DNA of 64,000 nt from an uncultured Alistipes sp. (GTDB lineage Bacteria > Bacteroidota > Bacteroidia > Bacteroidales > Rikenellaceae): NCBI GenBank assembly GCA_944321185.1, contig CALUKH010000002.1:124001-188000 (forward strand), read 5' to 3'. The notes beneath the pieces were generated by a model, which saw only the letters and a program-made list of their open reading frames with translations, searched no databases and was not told the origin of the DNA. Positions 24,701-32,647 of the stretch are shown one piece after another. The position numbers and the translations under genes were made by a program. Position 1 is the stretch's first letter. Each line of letters opens with the position of its first letter.

Positions 24701-26959
24701 CTATTTCAACGTTATGGTAACCGTCTGACCCGGCACGATGCGGGCTCCGGCGGAAATCGTTTGTCGTACAACGGCCCCCTGGCCCGAGAAGCGGACCTTC
24801 AGACCGTGGCTTTCGAGCAGGAACAGGGCATCCTTCAGCCCCATGCCGCGCACGTCGGGCATCACACCCGTCTGTTCGGGGATCGTCGTGACGATCACCC
24901 GCGAGAGGCTGTCGACCCGTGTGCGGCCCCATCCCCGGCGATCCTCACACTCCGTGCGGGGCGAGAAGCGGCCCGCCACGCGGCGGATCTGGGCGATGTC
25001 GCCCCCCTTGATCCGTTCCGGATAGTGGCGCGGACCGTCCGACTCGACCCGTCCGTACCAGTCCTGACCGCGGTTGTAGATGTAGTCGACCATGCGCTTG
25101 ACGACCGGACCGGCCAGCGGACCTCCGTAGTAGGCCTTGCCCGGCTGGGCGCGGGTCTCGATGGTGGTCAGCACCGTATAGCGCGGCGCATCGGCCGGGA
25201 AGTAGGCGATCATCGAACCCAGATAGGGGCGTCCGCCCTCGGTGGGTGCGGTGATCTGGGCCGTACCGGTCTTGGCGGCCACCCGCAGATGGGTCGTATC
25301 GCGGAAGAAGGCACTCGCCGTACCCTCGGTGCAGACCGCCTGCAGACACTGCTGCACCTCGTGCAGGGCGGCCCGCGAAGCGATCGACGAGGCGATCGTA
25401 CGGCTTTCGTAGCGCTCCTCGACCCGGTCGCCGCGCCGCAGTTCGCGGACCAGCACCGGCGAGATCATCTTTCCGCCGTTGGCGATGGCGTTGTAGAAGG
25501 TGATCATCTGAATCGGGGCCAGCTGCACGCGGTAGCCGTAGGACATCTTCACCAGCATGACCCCCGGGTCGGGAACCTTCCAGTCGGTGGTGATTTCGGG
25601 CGGGCGTTCGCCGAGGCGTTCGAGACCCACGGTCTCACCCAGGTGGAGGGTTTCGTGGAGGTAGCGGCTGTAGTCGAACTTCTTGCCCGTGATGCCGTAG
25701 CGGTCCCAGATGGCCCGTGCGAAGTAGACGTTCGACGACGAGGCCACGGCCCGCCGGAAATCGATCTCGTGGTCGCCACGGTGCGAATCGCGGATGTTGC
25801 GCGCCGGGCCGACCGTCACCGGATCGCCGTTGTGGGTGTCGTAAACGGTCGAGGGCGACATGTGGGCATCGTCGAGCAGCGTGAGCATCGTCGCCAGCTT
25901 GAAGGTCGAACCGGGCTCCATGACGCGGCTCAGGGCATAGTTCTCGCGTTCGGAGTAGGTGCCGCCCGGATCGCGTCCGAGGTTGACCATGGCCAGGATC
26001 TCGCCCGTGCGGACCTCCATGACGATCGTCGTGCCCCAGATGGCGTTCTGCCGTTCGAGCTGCTGCCGCAGCGCACGGTCGGCAACGTCCTGCAGATCGA
26101 TGTCGAGCGTCGTCACCACATCCATGCCGTCGACCGGATCGACATGGTCGCCGCCGGCCACCCGTCCGTAGAAGCCGCGGGCGATACGCTGCCGCAACGC
26201 CTTGCCGTCCTTGCCGGCCAGCTCCTCGACGTAGGCCTTCTCGATGCCGTAATTGCCGCGGTCGCCCGTCAAGCCGATCGTTCGCCGGGCCAGTTCGCCC
26301 TGCGGATAGATGCGTTCGTCGCGTTCGAGGAGCGTGTAGACCATGCCCATGTTCCAGTTCAGCAGCGGATAGCGGCGCAGCACCTCCCATTCGGCGTAGT
26401 CCACCTCGCGGGGGAAGATCTTCACGGGCGTATGGTCGCGCAACGTGTCGTAGACGCGCCGTTTGACATACTCCTCGCCGCGCAGCCGGTCGATGAAGCG
26501 GGCGATGGGCCCCTCCGAACGCGGGCACAGCGTATCACGCGGATGCACCAGGCGGTAGCGCCGGGCATGCTCCTCGCGGAACTTGCGGGCATAGGCCGAG
26601 GCGGGTTTGTCCTTGAAGAAGGCCGCCAGCAGCTTGGCCAGCGAATCGGCCTGCGTGTGGAACGTATCGAGCGAATCGAGCCCCGGCGAGGCGAAGTCGA
26701 AGGCCACCTGATAGCGGAAGATCGACGTGGCGAGGGGTTCGCCGTCGCGCGAGAGGATGTTGCCGCGCTGGGCCTTGATCTCCTCGTGGAGGAAGATGCG
26801 GCTGGCCAGACGGTCGGCATTGTAGGCCACCTCGCGGCTGAAGAGCTGCACCCACACCAAGCGTGCCAGCACGATGCCCCCCGCCAGGAAGAACAGCACG
26901 TAGAGCAGCCGCACGCGCAACAGAATGTCGCTCTTGACTTTCGAACGTCCCTCTTTCAT
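24701..26959 (-). CDS. ftsI: Septal class B penicillin-binding protein with PASTA domain
   Basis: This 752-residue protein has one membrane helix at about 14-32 (LLYVLFFLAGGIVLARLVWV), a dimerisation/pedestal domain at about 50-270 and a transpeptidase domain at about 290-640. The catalytic motifs are S351-T-F-K354, S408-S-N410 and K563-T-G. A C-terminal PASTA domain lies at about 685-752 (MPDVRGMGLKDALFLLESHG). It cross-links septal peptidoglycan with FtsW as glycosyltransferase partner. The gene sits between ftsL and murE with gaps of 6 and 4 bp. Confidence 0.96.
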   Translation of the reverse strand: MKEGRSKVKSDILLRVRLLYVLFFLAGGIVLARLVWVQLFSREVAYNADRLASRIFLHEEIKAQRGNILSRDGEPLATSIFRYQVAFDFASPGLDSLDTFHTQADSLAKLLAAFFKDKPASAYARKFREEHARRYRLVHPRDTLCPRSEGPIARFIDRLRGEEYVKRRVYDTLRDHTPVKIFPREVDYAEWEVLRRYPLLNWNMGMVYTLLERDERIYPQGELARRTIGLTGDRGNYGIEKAYVEELAGKDGKALRQRIARGFYGRVAGGDHVDPVDGMDVVTTLDIDLQDVADRALRQQLERQNAIWGTTIVMEVRTGEILAMVNLGRDPGGTYSERENYALSRVMEPGSTFKLATMLTLLDDAHMSPSTVYDTHNGDPVTVGPARNIRDSHRGDHEIDFRRAVASSSNVYFARAIWDRYGITGKKFDYSRYLHETLHLGETVGLERLGERPPEITTDWKVPDPGVMLVKMSYGYRVQLAPIQMITFYNAIANGGKMISPVLVRELRRGDRVEERYESRTIASSIASRAALHEVQQCLQAVCTEGTASAFFRDTTHLRVAAKTGTAQITAPTEGGRPYLGSMIAYFPADAPRYTVLTTIETRAQPGKAYYGGPLAGPVVKRMVDYIYNRGQDWYGRVESDGPRHYPERIKGGDIAQIRRVAGRFSPRTECEDRRGWGRTRVDSLSRVIVTTIPEQTGVMPDVRGMGLKDALFLLESHGLKVRFSGQGAVVRQTISAGARIVPGQTVTITLK

Positions 26960-26965
26960 GGCCGG

Positions 26966-27481
26966 TCAGTTTTCGATGATTTCACCCGGCGTCTGCGGGT
27001 CGTACAGATCGATGCCCCGCGCATGGAGCTGTTCGACGATGGCCGAATGGGTCGTACGCTGGAAGCGCTGCTCCTGCAGGCGGATCGAGCGTTCGCGCAG
27101 CTTCTGCACCTCGCGCTCCAGACGCGTGTAGCGCATGTCGAGGTGCAGCGACCAGAACATCACCACGATACTCAGGAAGAACACCCCGGCGATGGTCAGC
27201 AGATAGGGGTAGTAGCGCGAGACGCCCCGCCGCACGAGGATCGAACCCGAGAAGAGCTGCCACAGCATGCTCGACCGCCGGCGCCGTTCGCGGGCCTCGC
27301 GGGCCTCGGCTTCGGCACGCCGCAGGGCCTCCTCCTCTTCGTCGCGGCGGATATCCTCGTCGGCTTCGCCGCTCTCCATGCGGCGCACCTCGCGGCGCAC
27401 GCGGCGGGCAAATTCCGCTTCGGCGTCGCGACGCGCCTGCTCTTCGGGGGTGACGGGATCGAATTCGTGGTCGCTATACAT
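26966..27481 (-). CDS. ftsL: FtsL-like division protein with charged cytoplasmic extension
   Basis: This 171-residue bitopic protein has one membrane helix at about 91-112 (YYPYLLTIAGVFFLSIVVMFWS) followed by a short coiled coil (MRYTRLEREVQKLRERSIRLQ). The fold and position between rsmH and ftsI are those of FtsL, which with FtsB and FtsQ activates FtsW-FtsI. The N-terminal 75 residues are highly charged (many Glu, Arg and Ala in heptad-like order), much longer than in E. coli FtsL. Assignment rests on topology and synteny rather than on a sequence signature. Confidence 0.8.
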   Translation of the reverse strand: MYSDHEFDPVTPEEQARRDAEAEFARRVRREVRRMESGEADEDIRRDEEEEALRRAEAEAREARERRRRSSMLWQLFSGSILVRRGVSRYYPYLLTIAGVFFLSIVVMFWSLHLDMRYTRLEREVQKLRERSIRLQEQRFQRTTHSAIVEQLHARGIDLYDPQTPGEIIEN

Positions 27482-27485
27482 CGTC

Positions 27486-28391
27486 TCAGCGTTTTACGGC
27501 CGCACGGAGCTTCGCCGAGCGGGATCGGGGATTGCGCGCCAGTTCATCGGCCGACGGCATGACGGCCTTGCGGGTCAGCGCCTCGAACGGCGCAAGCGAA
27601 CGCCCGTAGAAGTCCTTTTCGACCTCGCCCGAGAAGTTGCCGCTGCGCAGGAAGTTCTTCACCAGACGGTCTTCGAGCGAGTGGTAGGAGATGACGACCA
27701 GCCGTCCGCCGGGCTTCAGCACCCGCAGACTCTGTTCGAGGGCCATCTTCAGCGCCTCCATCTCGCCGTTGACCTCGATGCGCAGCGCCTGGAAGAGTTT
27801 GGTGAGGAACTTCGAGGGATCCTTGGCCGGGGTGCAGGGCTTCACGGCCGCGACCAGTTCGGCCGTCGTGGTCACCGGCGCCGCCTCGCGGGCCCGGACC
27901 AGACAGCCGGCCACCTTCCACGGAGTCTCCAACTCGCCCCAGTCGCCCAGTACGCGGGTCAGTTCGTCGGCCGAATAGGTATTCACCACGTCGGCGGCCG
28001 TAAGGCCTCCCCGCTGGTTCATGCGCATGTCGAGCGGCGCCTCGCCGCGGAACGAAAAGCCGCGTTCGAGATCGTCGAAGTGATGGGACGAAACCCCCAG
28101 ATCGGCCAGAATGCCGTCGACGGCCGTGACGCCCCGCAGCCGCAGCGCCCCGCGCAGGAAGCGGAAGTTGCTCTCCACGTAGTGGAAGCGTGGATCGTCG
28201 GGGCAGTTGGCGCGGGTGTCGCGGTCCTGATCGAAGCCGTAGAGGCGTCCTTCGGCCCCGAGGGCCTCCAGGATGCGGCGCGAATGGCCTCCGCCGCCGA
28301 ACGTCAGATCGACGTACGTCCCCGCCGGATCGATCCCCAGCAGCCCGACCGACTCCTCCAGCAATACGGGTGTATGATAGTGTGACATCAT
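27486..28391 (-). CDS. rsmH: 16S rRNA (cytosine-1402-N4)-methyltransferase
   Basis: This protein of about 300 residues has HTPVLLEESVGLL at the start, the SAM-binding GTYVDLTFGGGGHSRRIL, the family block DGILADLGVSSHHFDDLERGFSF, and VISYHSLEDRLVKNF near the end. It methylates C1402 in the ribosomal P site. I prefer ATG at 28391 (or the next codon, 28388) over a TTG at 28403. It is the first gene of the dcw cluster here; mraZ, usually upstream, is absent and a divergent acyltransferase gene is found instead. A weak -7-like TAACTTTA lies at 28420-28427 on the minus strand. Confidence 0.95.
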   Translation of the reverse strand: MMSHYHTPVLLEESVGLLGIDPAGTYVDLTFGGGGHSRRILEALGAEGRLYGFDQDRDTRANCPDDPRFHYVESNFRFLRGALRLRGVTAVDGILADLGVSSHHFDDLERGFSFRGEAPLDMRMNQRGGLTAADVVNTYSADELTRVLGDWGELETPWKVAGCLVRAREAAPVTTTAELVAAVKPCTPAKDPSKFLTKLFQALRIEVNGEMEALKMALEQSLRVLKPGGRLVVISYHSLEDRLVKNFLRSGNFSGEVEKDFYGRSLAPFEALTRKAVMPSADELARNPRSRSAKLRAAVKR

Positions 28392-28450
28392 TGCGGTTGA
28401 CAAAAGTCCATTTGGGGTGTAAAGTTAGTGCTTTTCTGAAAAAGAATCCG

Positions 28451-28458
28451 TATATTTG
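28451..28458 (+). promoter_or_regulatory. -7 box TATATTTG of the acyltransferase pair
   Basis: Exact TAnnTTTG match 24 nt before the start of the first acyltransferase gene, in the 91-bp gap divergent from rsmH. Confidence 0.55.
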
Positions 28459-28482
28459 TCCGATTAAATTTTCGAAGACTTC

Positions 28483-29310
28483 ATGCCCCAAATCGACATA
28501 GGTGCCGTCATCCGGGAGAAAGCCCCCCGTGCGGCACGCTGGATCCCCCGCCCGCTCGTCGACTGGTTGCGCCGCACGATCCACGAACGGGAGATCAACC
28601 ACATCCTCACAAGCTACTGGACGCTGCCTCCGCAGGAGTTCATCCGCGCGGCCTTCCGCGAGTGGCAGGTGAGCTACTCGGCCCAGGGGCTCGACCGCCT
28701 CGATCGGCGGGGCCGTTACCTCTTCGTCTCGAACCACCCGTTCGGCGGCATGGACGGCATGATGCTGGCCGACAAGCTGATCGAACACTTCGGCGATGCC
28801 CGCGTGGTGGTCAACGACCTGCTGATGCACCTCGAACCGCTGCGCCCGCTCTGGATACCAGTCAACAAGCACGGCGCTCAGAACACCGCCTACGCCCGCA
28901 AATTCGACGAGGAGTTCTTCGGCGACCGCCCGATCCTCACCTTCCCGGCCGGACTCTGCTCGCGCACGATCGACGGCCGCGTCACCGACCCCGAATGGAA
29001 GGTGAGCTTCCTGAAGAAGGCCTACGCCTCGCAGCGGCAGATCGTGCCGGTCTTCGTCGAGGGGCGGCTGTCGAACTTCTTCTACCGCGTCTACCACCTG
29101 CGCAAGGCCCTGGGCGTGAAGTTCAACATCGAGATGCTGTGGCTGCCCGACGAGATGTTCTCCCAGAAGGGACGCCACTTCCGCATCGTCGTCGGCGACC
29201 CCATCCCGCTGAGCGAACTCCACCACCTCGGTTCGCTGCGCGAACAGGCCGACGAAGTACGCAAAAAGGCTTATTTTTTGGAAAAAAAGCTCGTCGGGAC
29301 GGCAAAATAA
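28483..29310 (+). CDS. 1-acyl-glycerol-3-phosphate/O-acyltransferase-like protein, probable GlsA
   Basis: This 275-residue protein has a PlsC-type acyltransferase core. The catalytic block is SNHPFGGMDGMM (His and Asp in an HX5D arrangement, as in OlsA/hemolysin-type enzymes). It is followed by PLWIPVNKHGAQ, TFPAGLCSR (the FPEG-like block) and VPVFVEGRLSNFFY. It precedes a GNAT-type N-acyltransferase by 43 bp on the same strand. In Bacteroides such a pair (glsB, glsA) makes N-acyl glycines and then di-acylated glycine lipids; here the O-acyltransferase comes first. The glycine-lipid role is inference from the pair, and a general phospholipid acyltransferase is the alternative. Confidence 0.75.
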   Translation: MPQIDIGAVIREKAPRAARWIPRPLVDWLRRTIHEREINHILTSYWTLPPQEFIRAAFREWQVSYSAQGLDRLDRRGRYLFVSNHPFGGMDGMMLADKLIEHFGDARVVVNDLLMHLEPLRPLWIPVNKHGAQNTAYARKFDEEFFGDRPILTFPAGLCSRTIDGRVTDPEWKVSFLKKAYASQRQIVPVFVEGRLSNFFYRVYHLRKALGVKFNIEMLWLPDEMFSQKGRHFRIVVGDPIPLSELHHLGSLREQADEVRKKAYFLEKKLVGTAK

Positions 29311-29322
29311 CGCCAATTGTGG

Positions 29323-29330
29323 TATTTTTG
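29323..29330 (+). promoter_or_regulatory. -7 box TATTTTTG before the GNAT gene
   Basis: Exact TAnnTTTG match 23 nt before the start codon, in the 43-bp gap between the two acyltransferase genes. It suggests that the second gene also has its own promoter. Confidence 0.45.
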
Positions 29331-29353
29331 CCTCGTCAAAGCAACGGAAAAGC

Positions 29354-30355
29354 ATGGAACCCATCATCGAACCCGTCGACCGGGAATTGCTGCTCGCGGA
29401 ACTCACCCCCGCCCGCAAGGTCCGCGATACGCATCGGGCCGGCAATGAAATCTACATCTTCCCGGCCGCGGAGTGTCCGTCGCTGATGCGCGAAATCGGA
29501 CGACTGCGCGAAGTGGCCTTCCGCGGTGCCGGCGGCGGCACGGGCCGCGAAGTCGACATCGACGAGGAGGATCTTGCCCCCGACGGCTACTACCAGCTGA
29601 TCGTCTGGGACCCCGCCGCGCAGGAGATCATCGGCGGATACCGCTTCATCGTCTGCACGAGCCCCTACCCGCGCCACCTCTCCACGGAACACTACTTCCG
29701 CTTCAGCGAGCGCTTCCGCCGCAAATACCTGCCCCGCACCATCGAACTCGGACGCTCGTTCATCCAGCCCGCCTACCAGGCCCGCGGCAACTCGAAGAGC
29801 ATCTACGCCCTGGACAACCTCTGGGACGGTCTGGGGGCCCTGATCGTGCTGAACCCCAAGGCCCGATACCTCTTCGGCAAGGTCACGATGTACACCACCT
29901 ACAAGGCCGTGGCACGCAATGCGCTGATCTGGTTCCTGCGCCGCTACTTCCCCGATCGCGAGGGGCTGGTCGAGGGCATCCATCCGATCCGGCTCGATCT
30001 GGACGACCCTTACTACGAAGAGCTCTTCTCGGGCGAAACCTACATGGAGAACTACCGGATTCTGATCCAGAAGGTGCGGGAATTCAACGAGAACATTCCG
30101 CCGCTGATCAACGCCTACATGAATCTCTCGCCCACGATGCGGGTCTTCGATACGGTGTCGAATCCCGATTTCGGCGGCGTCGAGGAGACGGGCATTCTGG
30201 TGACCATCCGCGACATCTACCCCGAGAAACGGCTTCGCTACACGCGCTGGCAGGGGTGGCGGGCCAACCTCAAGCATCGTCGCGAAGAGTTCAGCGAACA
30301 GCTCCGCCAACACCTCGAACGCATCACCAAAAGCCCCAAAAAGCACAACGACTGA
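29354..30355 (+). CDS. GNAT-fold N-acyltransferase (OlsB/hemolysin-like), probable GlsB
   Basis: This 333-residue protein resembles the ornithine/glycine-lipid N-acyltransferase family. It carries RLREVAFRGAGGGTG, then YYQLIVWDPAAQEIIGGYRF and LPRTIELGRSFIQPAYQ (the ELGRSFV-type block of the family), followed by LWDGLGALIVLNP. It would transfer a 3-hydroxy-acyl chain from acyl carrier protein to the amino group of an amino acid, probably glycine in this phylum. It follows the O-acyltransferase gene, and a terminator comes 39 bp after its stop. Family assignment is firm; the amino-acid substrate is inference. Confidence 0.8.
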   Translation: MEPIIEPVDRELLLAELTPARKVRDTHRAGNEIYIFPAAECPSLMREIGRLREVAFRGAGGGTGREVDIDEEDLAPDGYYQLIVWDPAAQEIIGGYRFIVCTSPYPRHLSTEHYFRFSERFRRKYLPRTIELGRSFIQPAYQARGNSKSIYALDNLWDGLGALIVLNPKARYLFGKVTMYTTYKAVARNALIWFLRRYFPDREGLVEGIHPIRLDLDDPYYEELFSGETYMENYRILIQKVREFNENIPPLINAYMNLSPTMRVFDTVSNPDFGGVEETGILVTIRDIYPEKRLRYTRWQGWRANLKHRREEFSEQLRQHLERITKSPKKHND

Positions 30356-30393
30356 TGCCTGCGCATCCTTCGGGCCCGCTGCATCCAACAACA

Positions 30394-30419
30394 GGCTCCG
30401 GCTTTGCCGGGGCTTTTTT
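30394..30419 (+). terminator. Terminator after the acyltransferase pair
   Basis: GGCTCCGGC and CCGGGGCT pair around a TTTG loop and are followed by a run of T at 30413-30419. Confidence 0.8.
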
Positions 30420-30496
30420 GTCTTCATGCGCTGTGCCGGAGCCGTCCGGCGCCACGCAGACACCCCGCCCCGAGCCGTCGCCCGACCGCAAAAAAA

Positions 30497-30516
30497 TCCC
30501 TGCCCGAAGGCAGGGA
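30497..30516 (-). terminator. Terminator of the small secreted protein gene
   Basis: TCCCTGCC / GGCAGGGA is an 8-bp stem with a CGAA tetraloop. On the minus strand it is followed by U's from the A-tract at 30490-30496. It lies about 140 bp past the stop of the gene at 30655. Nothing else is evident in the 299-bp gap 30356-30654. Confidence 0.75.
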
Positions 30517-30654
30517 ACCAGGCAAACAATTGTTTAACTAATAAGAAATGGGGTATTTTTTCGGTTTATAACGGAGGAAGGAAGCCCGCGACGATCTCCT
30601 TCAATCGCACTCTCCACACAAAAGATCTTCGCGAGCTCCATCCATTTCATACGC

Positions 30655-30876
30655 CTATTCGGCAGGTTGCGATTCGGGTTCGGCCGGAGTCTGATCCGGG
30701 GTCGTCGGAGCGGGCTGCTCCTCCGGTTTCTGATCGGGTTTCTGATCGGGAGCCGGCTGCTCGTCGGGTACCGGGCACTCCTTCTTCGGCGATTCGGGCT
30801 TCTCGGGTTCCTGTGCTACGGCAAAACCACCGCACATCAGCATCGCGGCTGCCAGCATGACCATTGTCTTTTTCAT
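30655..30876 (-). CDS. Small secreted Pro/Glu/Lys-rich protein of unknown function
   Basis: This 73-residue protein has a clear signal peptide (MKKTMVMLAAAMLMCGGFAVAQ, cleavage after AVA). The mature part of about 51 residues consists almost only of Pro, Glu, Gln, Lys, Asp and Thr, with short repeats such as DQKPDQKPEEQPAP and a single Cys. It should be extended and disordered in the periplasm or outside. The signal peptide, a downstream terminator and a structured leader support a real gene. I do not recognise a family. Composition recalls proline-rich periplasmic spacers, but no function can be assigned. Confidence 0.65.
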   Translation of the reverse strand: MKKTMVMLAAAMLMCGGFAVAQEPEKPESPKKECPVPDEQPAPDQKPDQKPEEQPAPTTPDQTPAEPESQPAE

Positions 30877-31228
30877 AACGCTACGTTTTTAAGGTTGAAC
30901 TTTCTTTTTCCGGGAACGGGTTTGCAACCGCGTTCTGACCGTTTGAAGTTCAATCCCGGTGCCAAATCGGGCGAAATCAACACAAAACAATATGAATCAA
31001 TGATTTAACAACAGAAGACACCGGGATGCCAGCATGTGACAAAGTGTGGAAAAAGGACCACAAAACGTGGAAATATTCCACACTCCGCCGCCACAACAAC
31101 CCCTCGGGACGGATGCGGACGGAAGCGCACACTCCACCCGCAGACAGACGCAAACGACCGGCGTGCCGGACCGGAAGCAGAGGCGCGTGGTCAGCCCGCC
31201 GGACAGGAAACGGTCGGAAACGAACCGG
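30877..31228. other. 352-bp gap with inverted repeats (leader of the small protein, 3' side of the regulator gene)
   Basis: TTGAACTT (about 30893) and AAGTTCAA (about 30945) flank a second imperfect hairpin GAACGGGTT-TGC-AACCGCGTTC near 30913-30935, so the 5' leader of the small secreted gene can fold strongly. Further on, GTGTGGAA (about 31045) and TTCCACAC (about 31075) with an inner GTGGAA-ATA-TTCCAC may serve as a weak end of the response-regulator transcript. No gene is evident. Confidence 0.45.
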
Positions 31229-32647
31229 CTATTCGATGCCGTAGAGATGGAGTTTGTTGTAGAGCGTCTTGCGATCGATGCCGAGCAGTTTGGCCGCCTG
31301 CGACTTGTTGCCGCCGGCCGCGGCCAGAGCGCGTCGGATCTGCTCCTCCTCGGTGGCGGGGTCATGCAGCGAATAGGAGGTAGCCGAGGCTGAGGCGGTC
31401 GCAGCACCGGTGATCTCACCCGGCAGATCACCCGCCGTGATGTACTCGCCCGAAGCGAGCAGCGTGGCCGACATCACCGTATTCTTCAACTGTCGCAGAT
31501 TGCCCGGCCAGTCGTAGGCCGCCAATGCCCGGATGGCCGCAGCATCGAAACCGACGATCCGTTTGTCGAGCTCGCGGTTGGCCTGGTCGAGGAAGAAGTC
31601 GGCATAGAGCGGAATATCGTCACGGCGTTCGCTGAGGCTGGGAACCCGCAGCGTGAAGGAGTTGATGCGGTGGTAGAGGTCGGCACGGAACGTTCCGCGC
31701 GCAATGGCCGCCTCGAGATCCTCGTTCGTGGCGGCTACCAGCCGGATGTCAACCGGGATTTCGCGGTTCCCGCCCACGGGACGGATCCGCCGCTCCTGAA
31801 GGGCGCGCAGCAGCTGCACCTGGGTTTCGTAGGTGAGGTTGCCCACCTCGTCGAGAAAGAGCGTGCCGCCGTCGGCCAGTTCGAAGGCCCCCTTTTTGTC
31901 GCTCACGGCCCCGGTAAACGACCCCTTGACGTGGCCGAAGAACTCCGAGGCGGCCAACTCGCGGGGTATGGCGCCGCAATCGACCGCCACGAAGGGTTTT
32001 CCGGCACGTTTGCTCTGCTGGTGGATCAACTGTGCGACATGCTCCTTGCCTGTGCCGCTGGCTCCGTTGACCAGCACCGACATGTTGGTCGGAGCCACCA
32101 GCCGGATGTATTCGTAGAGACGCCGTGAAGCGTCGCTGCGCCCCTCGATGTAGTTAAGCGAAGCCGTGTGCGCAGCAGCCTTGACACCCTCCTTTGGGGC
32201 TCCGGCAGCCGATCCGGCCGATCCGACGGGCGCATCCTTTGCTGCGGATGCGGCCTTGTGAACCTTCGCTGCGGGGGCTGCGCCGGGGACGGAATCCAAC
32301 GCTTCGCGGATCTTCTTCAGCAGTTCGTCGGGATTGACCGGTTTGGAGACGTAGTCGCGGGCCCCGAGCTTCATGCAGCGCACCGCATTCTGAATCTCGG
32401 CATAGCTCGTCATGACGATCACCGGAGCCGCAATACCCTCGCCGGCCATCCATTGCAAGAGGGCGATCCCGTCCTCGTCCGGCAGGCGCATGTCACTCAG
32501 CACCAGCGAGAATTGCTCATCGGAGAGCATTTTGCGGGCCGCGGCGACCGTCGAGGCCGTCGCCACCTCGAAACCCCGTTTCGAGAGCCACGTGCGCAGC
32601 ATCAGCGCAAAGGTGATATCATCGTCAAGAATCAGAATCCGTTTCAT
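31229..32647 (-). CDS. Sigma-54-dependent response regulator (NtrC family)
   Basis: This 472-residue protein has an N-terminal receiver domain at 1-118 with acidic pocket D8-D9-D10 and phospho-acceptor Asp52 (LVLSDMRLP). An Ala-rich linker spans about 122-165, an AAA+ sigma-54 activation domain about 170-395 (Walker A GASGTGKE, the sigma-54 contact loop as GSFTGA instead of GAFTGA, Walker B GGTLFLDEVG) and a Fis-type HTH about 430-472 (NKSQAAKLLGIDRKTLYNKL). I chose the ATG at 32647, since the frame upstream is Arg-rich noise overlapping the kinase gene. It overlaps the kinase by 23 bp and also has its own promoter box 7 nt before the ATG. Confidence 0.94.
   Translation of the reverse strand: MKRILILDDDITFALMLRTWLSKRGFEVATASTVAAARKMLSDEQFSLVLSDMRLPDEDGIALLQWMAGEGIAAPVIVMTSYAEIQNAVRCMKLGARDYVSKPVNPDELLKKIREALDSVPGAAPAAKVHKAASAAKDAPVGSAGSAAGAPKEGVKAAAHTASLNYIEGRSDASRRLYEYIRLVAPTNMSVLVNGASGTGKEHVAQLIHQQSKRAGKPFVAVDCGAIPRELAASEFFGHVKGSFTGAVSDKKGAFELADGGTLFLDEVGNLTYETQVQLLRALQERRIRPVGGNREIPVDIRLVAATNEDLEAAIARGTFRADLYHRINSFTLRVPSLSERRDDIPLYADFFLDQANRELDKRIVGFDAAAIRALAAYDWPGNLRQLKNTVMSATLLASGEYITAGDLPGEITGAATASASATSYSLHDPATEEEQIRRALAAAGGNKSQAAKLLGIDRKTLYNKLHLYGIE

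Noticed and set aside
20242..24720. A 1492-codon plus-strand frame opposite ftsW to murE
   Set aside because: Antisense artefact opposite conserved essential genes.
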